Below are positions 1 to 10,569 of a DNA stretch of 64,000 nucleotides, piece by piece. Each line of letters starts with the position of its first letter. The first letter of the stretch is position 1. The notes beneath the pieces were generated by a model, which saw only the letters and a program-made list of their open reading frames with translations, made no database searches and had not been told where the DNA came from. The translations under genes and the position numbers were made by a program. The stretch covers positions 73,361,554 through 73,425,553 of the forward strand of contig OX485803.1 in NCBI GenBank assembly GCA_950295325.1, read 5' to 3'. Source of the stretch: Polytrichum commune. Taxonomy: Eukaryota > Streptophyta > Polytrichopsida > Polytrichales > Polytrichaceae.

Positions 1-432
1 ATCAATAACCAAATTTATTTGAATGTGGAACAGGAGATGGATTCCACCATGGAATCCATATCGTCAATCCAAGCAGCTGGATCAAGCGCTCAGGCCCTGA
101 TGATCGTTTCGGCCATGATGGTTGCCATCACGTTTGCTGGAGGAAGCTATCGCGAGCAATCACGAGAGGATAGCATGGCGACTCAGAGATTCGCTTCGAA
201 TATCATCCTTGTGAATTCCACTGCGTGTTCCTGCGCATTGATAAGTTTGTTTGTGGGTGTGATGGTCATAATCAGGTCGCAGTCCATTGTAAGTCCATTG
301 TTTACAAACATCCCCCTGTATAACAATCCACCGGGCCAAGGTAACGATTTCAACAACAATAATATTGTGAAGACCAGAATCCAGGGTGTTGAGGGGAGGA
401 AATCATGCTACGGAAGTGGTATGTCATTGTGA
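1..432 (+). CDS. Partial membrane protein, possibly PGG-domain-like (5' end outside window)
   Basis: The frame is open from the first base of the window to a stop at 430-432, so the true start is probably to the left; the first in-window ATG is at 37. Two hydrophobic stretches are visible, around ALMIVSAMMVAITFAGG and, about 35 residues later, STACSCALISLFVGVMVII, joined by a polar loop. The pattern of an AITFAGG-type first helix followed by a second helix resembles the PGG domain found at the C-terminus of plant ankyrin-repeat membrane proteins. No ankyrin repeats are in the window and the match is by eye only. The tail is Asn-rich. A possible donor (AAG|GTAACG) near 340 means the last codons may be intron. 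Confidence 0.35.
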   Translation: MNNQIYLNVEQEMDSTMESISSIQAAGSSAQALMIVSAMMVAITFAGGSYREQSREDSMATQRFASNIILVNSTACSCALISLFVGVMVIIRSQSIVSPLFTNIPLYNNPPGQGNDFNNNNIVKTRIQGVEGRKSCYGSGMSL

Positions 433-1346
433 GTTCTCTGCTAATCCTCTTCTCCAGTCCTTTTGGAGATCGGAGTAGTGTTGGATCTCGTGGCCATCTC
501 CTGCGGGTGACCCGACTCGTTAAATGAACTTTGATTAGTCCTCATCACGTATCCTATCTACACTGTTCTGGGTGTTGCTTTCCTCTTATGGATCACCAGA
601 TGCACAGCAAAAAAGAAGCCTGCGAGTGTTTGAACAAATTGGACCATGCCATATTGCAGGAATTAGAGGATTGCATGCTCTTGTAGTCACAATTGGATAG
701 CTTTCTTCTTTCCTAGGAAGACAATGGAAAACACAAACTTAAATTTCACAGTGATGCATCTTCAAATTAGAAGTCCAATGGGACCATTATGTTTTACAGT
801 ACCATGCCGCCCAATTAAGTCCTACCAATGTAAGGATTTACTCCAAAGCTTTTTTGATAGTAATTGCTTTGTGCGCTGTGCATGTCCATTTTGCACGAAT
901 CCTGCATGCAGGTTCTCATAAGCAACAACTACGAACATCACACTGAGATGTAATTACAAATGGAGATATTTGTACTGATTGGAGATGTAATTACAAATGG
1001 AAAAATTCGTACTGACTGGAAGGGATGTTAACCGTGCTCACATACTTGCAGAAAATGGAGATGGGCTCAATTTCCTGTCTATGTAATTGCTTCTTGACCA
1101 CCAGATATCTGCAAAGCCGACGCATGAGCTGAATATGTTGATCCACAATGACAACACATGTGTCAGGCATATAATACAAAAAGAGATTACAATTGTCCAC
1201 TAACCTTCTGGATCAGCACGCACAGATGTCTCGGTCCGCAAAGGAATGACGCCCTAAAACCCAGACTCATGCGGTACGGCAGGACTGCAATTTCAAGAAT
1301 CATAGCTCTACGTAGACTGGTGCAATTTGCTCTTTGGTGCTCTCTG
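433..1346. other. Intergenic stretch with a short tandem duplication
   Basis: No gene is supported here. A 37-bp unit beginning GAGATGTAATTACAAATGGA occurs twice head to tail, at 945-981 and 982-1018, with a few differences. The rest shows no recognisable element. It separates the edge gene from the 3' end of the F-box gene. Confidence 0.5.
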
Positions 1347-3158
1347 CTACAATAGTGAAGGGAACAACTCGAAAATCTCAGTTTCATGATACACACTTTC
1401 AGTTGAAGGTAGTGAAATGGGCCAACGCATCGTGCCCGATATGTTAAATGTGAGGTTAGGTCTGAATACAAAGGACAGTGGGTTGAGGCTATGGAACACC
1501 CCTCCTCTCCGAATCCCCTGCGGAGAAGGAACTAGGGACTCGGAATGACCGCCGTCGTGGATGTCATACACCTTGCCTGTTTGATCACGCGTATTGAAAA
1601 TACACAATCTTCCTGCTCCGAAACCTGCACATACGTACTCAGGGTACTGCAACAATCCTCGGCCGCCCCTCTTCTGCTCCCTCACCACACTCTTCCACCT
1701 GCCGCATCCTACTGCTCCGCTTGTATTCTCGAGCTTGTCAATCCGGTGCTCCACTGTCTCTTCTCTAATCTGTAGCTCCGAGAACAGATACACCCCACCG
1801 TCACATTCCACCAATTGAGCATTGAAGAATGCGTCCGCACCTTCTGTAAGAATTGGTAAAGGGGACTTCCAATCTGACAACCATTTCCTGTCCTCCACAT
1901 TGTAGGCCAACACACCTTTCCCCAACCCATCCCCCAAGGTCGCAATGCAATACAGAGTATCGTTACTGCAGACTCCAGTCTGATACTCGTTCAAGCCGAA
2001 CTCAACCCCGGGGAAGTCACCGGTAACCTCCCACTGTGATGTGAGAGAGTCGAACACTTCAGTTTTTCTTGAGAGATCGCCCTGACATCCTTCATTCCTC
2101 AATCCCGCACTGCCGGCAACGATAACTTTGTAGGAAGTCCCCCTGGTATCGGGCAACACGTGCATGAGCACCGGGTTTCGTGGGAAAGTGAGAGGTGGCA
2201 AAATTCTTGCATGTCGTGTCATAGGATTACAAACGACCAGCACTTCATTTTGGGGAGATTTGGAGACACTGGATACGCACAGAAGCCCGCCCCCTGCAGA
2301 GACGAGCAAAAGTGGATCTGGATGTGGAAGGAACCCCACAAGAGTCGGCAATGGCCTCCATTTCTTCAGAATTGTATCAAACCCTGACCATTGAAGACCT
2401 CCGTCTTCACGATGCAAATACAACGAAGTTAAGGAGCCTTGAAACGTGGAACTCTCCGTCAGCTTCTTCATTCCTTTTGACACCACTTTCAGTCGGATTA
2501 TCTCCTCAGGCTCGAGCTTCCTGAGAATATATTCTTGGATGTCATCACGAAGAGACTCCCAATTGCTTTCCTCAGGAAAACACTCCTTCAAAGCGAGTGC
2601 CACAGTCTCTAAATCCTCTTGGTTAGGGTTCACAGGCACTCCTGCTGTCGAATTCCACTGTGTATGAGTTTCTGGCTGTTGCAGATTGTCTAGATATGCA
2701 CATCGAATCGATGAATTTATTATACCGCCGTTGCAGTTACATCGAGCACATGCAACAGACGCGTCGCCGCCAACAATTTCTTCAAAGGTCTCGAGTGTAT
2801 AACTTTCATCTGTACTAGGATCAACCAACCTAGTCTGAAGAGTGTGATTAATTGGACCCTGCCACTCAAGGTTTTCCGGAGAATCGGAGTCACGGTAGTC
2901 GGAGCCAAGTTTGTATGACGTCCCAGAGAGGAAGAGTAAGATGGAAGTGATGCTCGTTTCACGGGATGTCCACTGGCTGAAACCATTTTCAGTCGCAGCC
3001 GTTTTTAATCGTTTGAACAGTCTTAAGGGATTCAAGAGGATGGCGAAGCTGCTGGGCAATTTTCCGATGGTTCTTAAACCCTCTCGAAACCCACTCCCTG
3101 AACATTGTTGGTTTCCGGACAGGACGATAACCTCCACTAAGGCGGAAATGCAGAGCAT
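1347..3158 (-). CDS. F-box protein, kelch/galactose-oxidase-like
   Basis: A single uninterrupted frame of 603 codons. Residues about 200-240 form an F-box: a NWESLRDDIQEYILRKL start, then a KVVSKGMKKL helix and a short FQ tail. In SCF ubiquitin ligases this segment binds SKP1. The remaining 360 residues have the layout of plant F-box/kelch C-termini: a GGGLLCVSS strand, VCNPMTRHARILPP, VFDSLTSQWEVTGDFP, LAYNVEDRKWLSDW and LVECDGGVYLFSELQ. These are the repeated 'pattern of use, then W' blades that bind the substrate. About 200 residues precede the F-box, longer than usual. They include a Cys-rich patch (VACARCNCNGG) and show no domain I know, so the real start could lie further in, although no later ATG stands out. 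The substrate cannot be told from sequence. It is a likely intact gene with no intron. Confidence 0.8.
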   Translation of the reverse strand: MLCISALVEVIVLSGNQQCSGSGFREGLRTIGKLPSSFAILLNPLRLFKRLKTAATENGFSQWTSRETSITSILLFLSGTSYKLGSDYRDSDSPENLEWQGPINHTLQTRLVDPSTDESYTLETFEEIVGGDASVACARCNCNGGIINSSIRCAYLDNLQQPETHTQWNSTAGVPVNPNQEDLETVALALKECFPEESNWESLRDDIQEYILRKLEPEEIIRLKVVSKGMKKLTESSTFQGSLTSLYLHREDGGLQWSGFDTILKKWRPLPTLVGFLPHPDPLLLVSAGGGLLCVSSVSKSPQNEVLVVCNPMTRHARILPPLTFPRNPVLMHVLPDTRGTSYKVIVAGSAGLRNEGCQGDLSRKTEVFDSLTSQWEVTGDFPGVEFGLNEYQTGVCSNDTLYCIATLGDGLGKGVLAYNVEDRKWLSDWKSPLPILTEGADAFFNAQLVECDGGVYLFSELQIREETVEHRIDKLENTSGAVGCGRWKSVVREQKRGGRGLLQYPEYVCAGFGAGRLCIFNTRDQTGKVYDIHDGGHSESLVPSPQGIRRGGVFHSLNPLSFVFRPNLTFNISGTMRWPISLPSTESVYHETEIFELFPSLL

Positions 3159-4167
3159 AGCGAACGGAACTTCCCTTGACTGGTTGATTGTCGTGCATAA
3201 TATTTGAAGGAATTCGTAATGAGGTGGTCCTCTGATTACAAACCACTTAAACTACATCATTTCACATTCTTGCAAACAGGACAAACCCAAACCCTCAGGG
3301 CGTGGATGGATGGGATGCAAATTAGGTATTAGCTATAAATGCGCTACAAGCTTCAAGTATTGCACTTGGAAGAGTCATAATCCTCACCTCTTTCTCGAAT
3401 CCGACCGGCGGTGTCGACCTTCTGACGTTTCTGAATCTGCCATAACCCCCATCAAGTCTCCAATGACACACTGTCGGTTTCACACACTGCACAGAATAGA
3501 AGCCAATTACTGTTACTTGAGAATCATCGAATTGGCCAGGTAATTCTCTCTCACTTGATGTTTCAAGGATTCAGAGCGTATTTTCAGAGTATTCTCACAG
3601 TATGCTCCGTTTCGATCTTCAAAATCCAGTAAATGACAAGTCAATGACCTGATCTCAAAGGTAAACTTGAAGAGCCTCGCTATTTGTAAGATTTGGAAGA
3701 AACGTTCCCTGCTACACATGCTTGAAAATAAGCATACTGATCAACCTTGCAACTCTCACTCCTGCTGCCAATCTTGAGTCAACTTGGGAGCCTGCAATGG
3801 GTACTACAACCATCGTTGCAAGGGTCCACTGCTCTGACAATTCTCTCTCACCGATTACTTCTTTAAAAGGACACCTGCCGATGATCCGGGGACTTAATGT
3901 CGGTACATTGTACAGACAGGTCTGTACGCCATGGCAGACGCTAAAGGCACCCCCGACGAGCTCTGCCCGCGTGACAGACGCTGGTGGGGCCCACCACCCG
4001 CCTCCCCCCCCAAAGCTTTTCTCTTCCCAAACGCCTCTCTTCCTTGATGTCCGCCACTTCAACATAATAACAATTGCCTTTTAGCAGAGTTTTTTCAATA
4101 CCATGGTGTTGTTCTTCACTACGATTGTCATTCAGAATTCAAATTTTTCCTTCATGCCTACTCTCCT
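3159..4167. other. Upstream region of the F-box gene
   Basis: Probably the promoter and 5' leader of the minus-strand F-box gene plus unassigned sequence. A short C-rich patch lies at 4000-4017. Overlapping open frames on both strands at about 3712-4084 look like chance pairs and I do not call them genes. Confidence 0.4.
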
Positions 4168-4461
4168 TCACTAGGTTTGAAGGCCGCTTCTCCATATAAC
4201 CCATATTGAGTGCACTTCATCTTCACAACTATTTATACACATTGTCCTTCATGATTGCGATTGCCCTTCATGACTCAATCTTGTCATGCACTGCGATTGT
4301 CCTTCATCATTCTTGTCCTTCATTGCGATTATCCTTCGTCACTCTTGTCCTTCACTGCAACTATCCTACAAGACTCAGTTTTGTCCTTCACGTCTGTTGT
4401 CTTTCAGTAGGATTCAAGGCTGTTTGTTCATATAACCCATAGTGAGTGAACTTCATTTTCA
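4168..4461. repeat. Minisatellite of TGTCCTTCA-type units between two direct repeats
   Basis: A motif like TTGTCCTTCATGATTGCGAT recurs with variation from about 4240 to 4400. The block is bordered by direct copies of about 59 bp at 4168-4226 and 4403-4461, both containing CCATATAACCCATA. The arrangement suggests expansion between two copies of an older unit. No coding is supported. Confidence 0.7.
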
Positions 4462-4467
4462 AGGTTT

Positions 4468-4472
<5 letters not shown>

Positions 4473-4501
<29 letters not shown>
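4473..4501. repeat. (TA)n microsatellite
   Basis: About 14 perfect TA dinucleotides, likely length-variable. Confidence 0.95.
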
Positions 4502-4504
<3 letters not shown>

Positions 4505-4835
4505 CACTTCCATTGAGTAAATAAGCAATTGATTGGGACTTCCTATTGCGCAGTGAAACAGTCAATAAAACATGTAAGTAACTTGGAAGTCAAAATAATT
4601 ACAAAAGCCTTGTTAGCACTGAGGTTATATTTATTGTGACTTACCATTCAAAGGGTTTTTGTCATTCTAAAATGGAACTAAAATTAATGTTTTATTTTTA
4701 GTATGTTTAATTTAGTTAATACCTTCTACTTTCACAAAAGTATTCATACACATTCCAACTAATTAAGTGTGAATAAATGTAATCAAGTGTAAATAACCGT
4801 ATTAGAAGGTATAATTAGTAGGAAAAAAAAACGAG

Positions 4836-5173
4836 GGCCCATGGCAAAGAAATGCTGTTATAATAAATTTTTAATGAAAATATTTTTTGGAAGAAAAGAA
4901 GGTGAGGACAAGAGAAGACAAGGGAATGGTCAAACTTGACTTTTTCAAAACTACTCCTTTTAGGCGTATTCTAGAAAAATCAACACATTCACTTTTTGGT
5001 GCATGGTCATTTCCCTTGGTTCACATTCGGTTTACACCTAGTGAGGGGCCCCAAAGACTTTGTATATTGATTTTTCAAGAAATCAAACCATGAAAATTGG
5101 ACCATCAAGTCGGACCATGGAAAAAAACCATCTTCCATGATCTGACTTCATGGTCCATGATGTAAACTGGCCC
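4836..5173. mobile_element. Truncated copy of the 8.1-kb MITE (Harbinger-like)
   Basis: From about 4836 to 5173 the sequence runs collinear with the right two-thirds of the element at 8093-8647, sharing GGTGCATGGTCATT, ACACCTAGTGAGGGGCC and TTGGACCATCAAGTCGGACC. It ends in TGTAAACTGGCCC followed by TAA, the expected right terminus and a TAA-type target. The left terminal repeat is missing, so this copy is 5'-deleted and cannot be mobile without help. Confidence 0.75.
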
Positions 5174-5720
5174 TAAGATGTGGAACTGTCAAAGTCATGT
5201 CCCATCTCTATCTCCCACATAGCTAATAGAATTAGGATTTGACCTAAATTCCCCATCCATTTATTAAAATATGTCTATACCTCTATATATAAATATATAT
5301 AGGTATAGGTTTAGGAATTGGCCAATCAATGTCTGGGAGATTTTTGGGTTGATTTGACAAGATCCTAGTGTATCCAAGACTCACCAATTGCATGTTGACA
5401 TCTTCTGGTATTTCTTTATCAAAATGAGGAATGTTCTATAAACTCCTTTGAATAGCAAGGTAATTTTATTGAAGCCTTCAATTTGAACCAAGTATTTGAC
5501 ATTCATAAATTTATGTGTTTGAATAGCTACTAGTTTCACTGCAGTAACTTTGATTATGTACCGCTTCCGTTATTTAAGATATGTACTATATTTTGTACTG
5601 CTACCGTTCTTTATGTTTATATTGTATTTTGTACCACTACCGTAAAAAAATTATAATGTATTTTGTATTATTGTCATCGTTTATTTGGTATATATTGTTT
5701 TGTATAGCTACCATTATTTA
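5174..5720. repeat. Dispersed repeat with tandem TTTTGTACCGCTACCGT-type units
   Basis: This stretch shares blocks in the same order with 15270-15690: TCAAAGTCATGTCCC at the start, an 'aggatttga/aggatgtgg' block, then imperfect units of about 40-45 bp carrying TATTTTGTACC(A/G)CTACCGT and TTTATTTGGTATAT. Both copies are diverged. No open frame is conserved between them, so this looks like an old transposon-derived repeat of unknown class. Confidence 0.6.
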
Positions 5721-5849
5721 TTTGAGCATTTTCTAGAATGTGCATTTAAACCATCCGCACACATTCCAAAATGAATGTTTCAAAAATGAAACTCAAATTC
5801 AATATGACTCTCTAAGGTACTCCCATTACAAAGAATCATATAGTCCCCA

Positions 5850-6400
5850 CATCTTCTCATGAGTAGAAATGCTCTTTTAGTGCCATGTCATGAAAAATCC
5901 TAGGTTTAGTGTTGAAAACAATCTTCTCAGGCGTGGTACTAAAGAGAAGTGCCTCAAGACATTATTCAAAACTTGAGACAAGATACAATACTTTTAAATA
6001 TATTGTCTTGCAAATAGGACATATTTCCATGGCCGCATACTGATGCCTAAACAAGTTACAACCTTTCTCACAAGCACTTATGATGTCATACTTGAATCCA
6101 AATCAGTTGAACATTGTTGTGGCTATTCCTTCATTGGTGGGTAATAAGTTGGGAGATGGCATACGAGGCTTGGAGAAAATGTAAGAGTTCGTTTATGTAT
6201 GCATTAGCTACTTTGTATGTACTACAACATACATTTAAGAACATTAGAGTAACGTCTAGTTTAGATAATTTTGATAGAGGGGTTTTAGACTCGTCGTTCA
6301 AATATGAAGCGCCTTCGAATCCAATGTAGTCATAATTCCCTTCATTTTTTGGATGCTCTTCCTCCTTCAATATATCATCGCCCTTGTTATCAAGCATTTT
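5850..6400 (-). pseudogene. Decayed CACTA (En/Spm) TNP2-type transposase fragment
   Basis: Read on the minus strand, three blocks match the order of TNP2 transposases. First, TPLSKLSKLDVTLMFLNV near 6300-6210 matches the 'PLYEGSKLSKLSATLRLLNLK' region. Then comes YDIISACEKGCNLF...CPICKT near 6095-6020, the zinc-binding 'CPNDCxLF...CPVC' block. Then VLRHFSLVPRLRRLF near 5965-5910 matches 'KVLRYFPLTPRLQRLF', followed by TWH for 'RWH'. The blocks sit in different frames and carry stops (for example after ISQLITHQ and after VSSFE), so the gene is dead. The catalytic RNase H-like core is not visible. No CACTA-type ends could be assigned, so the full element is probably fragmented. Confidence 0.8.
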
Positions 6401-7258
6401 GCACTGTCACTTGCAAAAACATGAAATGTCCCAAAGTTTAAAACACTCTCACCTATGGCCATCCACAAAGACATGCAAATCAATATTCACATGTTTGACT
6501 TTACCTTGATGTATTTCTGATTCTGGTAGGTGGGGTTATCAAATCACCAAACCTTACTTTCAAGGTGACCATCCTCATTGCCAGCCAGGTCCGTGCTACA
6601 CTTTGTGGACACATGCATCCAATCCTCAACTTCAACCTTGCAAGTCCTTCCACTTTGAGCCTCATTTTGAGAATCGTCACCCATTTGAGACATTGCCTCT
6701 TCATGTACTGCATCTGCAGCTACAAACACGTCCCTTTAGAGATGAGCAACATGCAAGTCCAATTCTTCACATCACTTCCCCAACCAAAGATTGGAGATCA
6801 GGTCCATCGCATCATATACATTGTCCCACTCTATGTCGGAACTGTCCCTCTCCTCATCCTTCCACGAATGTGGAAGTCCATCAAATAACAATTCAAAACA
6901 TAGAACTTACTTGACTTCATTCCAAAAATGACAACCTTCTGTAATCAAATTTAAGGTGTTCAAGTGGTCAATGCTCAATTGGCACATGCATGTTTTACCT
7001 TACAGTACTTAGTTGTTTGCCACAAATAGCTCCCCCCCAAAAAAACCAAGATTTGAGAAAAAATTGCAAGAAAAAACAACACGATACAATGCAATGGAAT
7101 TTACCTCAATTTGCAGGATTTTCAATGGGTGTCGTCTGTGCCTCACGTGTGTTGATCTCAATAAGGGTCTCCTGAAAAGGCAGAGTGAACCTGGGCACCT
7201 GCTCTTTGAAGACATAGAGTTACCTAGTCTTTTTGATTCCCTACGCCACATTCTGGCG
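6401..7258. other. Unassigned sequence right of the CACTA fossil
   Basis: Minus-strand frames at 6544-6729 and plus-strand frames at 6565-6914 overlap and show no family match. They may be further decayed CACTA sequence upstream of the TNP2 blocks, but I could not match any motif. A short C/A-rich run sits at about 7030-7050. Confidence 0.3.
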
Positions 7259-7484
7259 CTATGATCGGGGAGAACAGGCAGTTAGCTACAGATGAACCGG
7301 TTGAGTTTGAGAAATAACGGGTTGAAGTTCAAGACCGCAAGAAAATTAACGATCGTTTTAGAGGAATCTATAGAGTATGCCCCAATTTAATAAAGGAAAA
7401 CCGAAGGATGTGAACATGTAACCGGCTGGGCTTGCAAACACTAGGATGTGAACCGATTATGCCCAAAAATCTCCCCGATCACTG
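7259..7484. mobile_element. hAT-type MITE, family A, copy 1
   Basis: 226 bp. Left end CTATGATCGGGGAGA and right end TCTCCCCGATCACTG are inverted copies. Flanks TTCTGGCG (7251-7258) and TTTTGGCT (7485-7492) match at 6 of 8 positions, as expected for an old hAT 8-bp target duplication. The interior is collinear with the five other family sites and carries no coding sequence. Confidence 0.88.
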
Positions 7485-8092
7485 TTTTGGCTTCGCTCAT
7501 TTCAATACTGCATGCATGAGTTATGGGGAGTCTACCCTCCACTCTATTGTCATTTATTTAAGCGACACCACCATGCCACTTTACACCACTGCCATTTCTC
7601 ACGTAGAAATTCTCAAGAGTGCATTAGCTCACAGTACATATAGGCCGCTACGAAATGCTAAAATGTGAGACATCATTTATACGTCAAGTGTGAGGCAGGG
7701 CATTTTAAAGCCACTGACATTTAGAAGAATGTTACCCAACATTTATCCTGTCGATTTTCAATGTTTCCATCAAGTGGAAAAAAAAAGGAATAAGAAGGAA
7801 AAAAACTTATGGAAACTCAATAAGCGTCATATGCAACTTTCTGAGTGCTCTATCATGTAGGTACACTTGCAACACATCCAATGTGGAAAGTTTTTATATC
7901 ATCGACTGGTATCTTTTTCTTGTGTAACGGGGTTATGACTTCACTCTTGCTGAAGTGAATTTACCTAATCTACCCTGCAGCTTAAAAAAATTCAATCACT
8001 TTACACCAACTGCAGTTTAACCCCCATCTACCTAATGATGTAATCATGGTGAATCATGCTGGAAAATGAATGAACAATGCTCAAAATATTTC
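7485..8092. other. Non-coding spacer
   Basis: I see no gene or recognisable repeat between the family A MITE and the next element. A purine-rich patch lies at about 7780-7810. Confidence 0.4.
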
Positions 8093-8647
8093 GGGGTTGT
8101 TTACACCATGGACCATGAAGTCGTCTCAAGGCTCTGTAAAATATGTGATTGGATGTTGAACTCGTCCCCGGACCACTTCAGTTCACACCAAGGAAAAAAT
8201 GTCAGAGTAAGCATGGAGTTCAAGGTCCCCAAAAGACATATTTTAAGGCATGCATTATCCACTGGCATGGTCCAACGAGTTTTGCGGTGGGAGTGGCAAA
8301 AGAGGTGCTCTGGTAGAAAGTGGCAGGGGTCCATGGGAGAAAAACGTTGTTATAATAATCTTGTGGAATTTTTTTGAGAAGTAGACAAAAGAATGGTCAA
8401 ACTTGAGTTTTCTTTTTCAAGTTTGCCCTTTTTGAACATAATATATTAAAAAAATCAGCGCATTCACTTTCTGGTGCATGGTCATTCCTCTTGGTCCACA
8501 TTCAATTTACACCTAGTGAGGGGCCTAAAGACTTTGTAGATTGATTTTTTAAGAAATCGGCCCATGGAAGTTGGACCATCAAGTCGGACCATGAAAAAAG
8601 ACCATCTTCCATGGTCTGACTCCATGGTCCATGGTGTAAAGCGGCCC
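8093..8647. mobile_element. MITE with TIR GGGCCGCTTTACACCATGG (Harbinger-like)
   Basis: 555 bp. The left end (GGGGTTGTTTACACCATGG) and the reverse complement of the right end (GGGCCGCTTTACACCATGG) pair over about 30 bp, continuing into ACCATGAAGTC / ACCATGGAGTC. The flanking 3-mers are TTC and TTT, an imperfect match to the TAA/TTA-type duplication of PIF/Harbinger elements. A second, truncated copy lies at 4836-5173. The interior has repeated CCATGGTCC palindromes and no coding sequence. Confidence 0.8.
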
Positions 8648-8797
8648 TTTATACCAAGCACTTTACTCAATTGATGACGACATGAGTGACCCACAACCAG
8701 CAATATGAATATGAACAAAATGATCTGAGATGACCGAGACTTGTGCTGTATTCTACTCTCCAAGATGACACGTGATTTCAGAAATGTCGACTGGCAT

Positions 8798-10303
8798 CAG
8801 TGTCGGAGGGATTGAAGTACAGAATCAGTTGAGATCCTAGGGTTTTCAAGTGCAACCAGTTAAGTATTGACATCTTTCAAAATTTCTTACCAACAATTTG
8901 AGGTATGTTCTATAAATTTCTCTTAAATGATTGCTGAATTTTTTGAAGTTTAGAACTTCAATCAGTTAATTCTCAAACTCAGCCTGTTCCGCTGTAACTA
9001 CCGGCCAGTACAGATTGGACCAACCAGTTACATATTGACATTTTTCAAATTCTATTTATGAATTTGAGGTATGTTTTCTAAATTCCTTCAAAGTGATCGC
9101 TGATTGTTCTAAAGTTTAGAACTTCTGTCAGTTAATTCTCAAACTCAACCAGTTCATTTGTAACTAGCTGTCGGTACAGATTGGACCAGCTAGTTACATA
9201 TTGACATGTTTCGGATTCTCTTTAACAATTTGAAGTATGCTCTCTAAATTCCTCTAAAACTTTCGCTAATTATTCTGAAGTTTTGACGTTCAATCAGTTA
9301 ATTCTCAAACTCCACCAGTTCATCTATTACTAGCACTTTTCTCTCCAAGTTGACACATGCGATTTCAGAAATGTTGACTAACATATTGACTAGAATGTTG
9401 ACTAGCATCAGTGTAGATTGAAGTACTGAATCGGTTGAAACCCTAGTATTTCCAAGTCCAAACGGTTACATGCTGACATCTTCGGATTTTCCTTTAACTA
9501 TTTGAGATATTTTCTGTAAATTCCTAAGTAATGATTGTTAATTTTTCTAAAGTTTTGAACTTCAATCAGTTCATTTTCAAACTCGACCGGTTCATCTGTA
9601 ACTAGTACTCCTCTCTCCAAGGTGACATGTGTGATTTCAGAAATGTTGACTAGCATATTGACTAGAATTTTGACTAGCAGCAGTGTCCGGGGAGATTGAA
9701 GTACAGAATCGGCTGAGATTTCTTTGTGAAACTGAAGAATATTCTATAAATTCTTTCAAATGGATTGGTAACTTTCCTGAAGTATTAAATTTTATCCAAT
9801 TATTCCTCAAACTCAACCGTTCATCTGTAACTGTCGGTCGGTACAGATTGGACCAACCAGTTACATATTGACATCTTTCAAATTTTCTTTAACAACTTGA
9901 GGTATGTTCTCTAAATGCCTCTAAAATGATCGCCAACTATTCTGAAATTTTGAACTTCAATCAGCTCATTCTCAATTTCAATAGGCTCATCTGTAACTAA
10001 CACTCTTCTCTCCAAGTTGACACGTGTGATTTCAGAAATATTGACTAGCATGTTGACTAGAATGTTGGTAGAATCAGTGTCCAGGGAGATTGAAGTACAC
10101 TATCGGTAAAGTCCCCAGTGTTTCCAAGACCAACCAGTTGAGAGTTGACATCTTTCAGATTGGCTTTCTAACAATTTGAGCTTGGTTCTCTAAATTCCTC
10201 AGAAATGATCGGTAATTAATCTGAAGTTTTGAACTTCAATTGGTTATTTCTCAAACTTCAACTAGTTCATTTGTTACGAGCGGTCAGTTATCCCCGTTCA
10301 CTG
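8798..10303. mobile_element. Internally amplified relative of hAT MITE family A
   Basis: At least six tandem, diverged copies of the family A interior occur here. The landmark (A/G)GTTACATATTGACATC recurs near 8857, 9028, 9191, 9460, 9860 and 10135, each followed by an ATTTGAGGTATGTTCT-like and a CTCAAACTCAACCGGTTCAT-like block. A second module, CGTGTGATTTCAGAAATGTTGACTAGCAT, recurs near 9355, 9628 and 10021. The outer ends resemble hAT termini: CAGTGTCGGAGGG at 8798 and TATCCCCGTTCACTG ending at 10303. The flanks ACTGGCAT (8790-8797) and ACTAGCAT (10304-10311) match 7 of 8. GACTAGCAT is also an internal repeat motif here, so that flank match could be partly coincidental. Confidence 0.7.
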
Positions 10304-10569
10304 ACTAGCATGTTGACTAGCATGTTAGAGTTGTTGATTAGAATGTTGACTAGCAAATTTTTGTAGAGTACTCCAGCTTGTACGACGTTCTTTTCCGATT
10401 TCTACTCTTTGCCTTACTGATTGTTACGTGACTGCAGACTATATATATTTGTAATTTTACCATCTAGAGTATAAATTGGTTGTGCTACCAACACCGGAAT
10501 CTATTGCTTTCTTGTGCACCTAGTGTAGGATATATATGATGGATTCATCTACATGATATTGTAGGGTGG
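10304..10569. repeat. GTTGACTAGCAT-type short repeats and spacer
   Basis: Dodecamer-like units (ATGTTGACTAGCATGTT and variants) continue from the amplified element to about 10365. Beyond that I see nothing recognisable. Confidence 0.5.

Noticed and set aside
724-921. Open frame of 65 codons with several Cys near its end (CACPFCTNPAC)
   Set aside because: Looks like a small zinc-knuckle, but it is short, lies in non-genic sequence and matches no family I know.
3712-4084. Overlapping open frames of about 120 codons on opposite strands
   Set aside because: Mirror-image frames in C/G-biased sequence; no domain, start context or splice sites.
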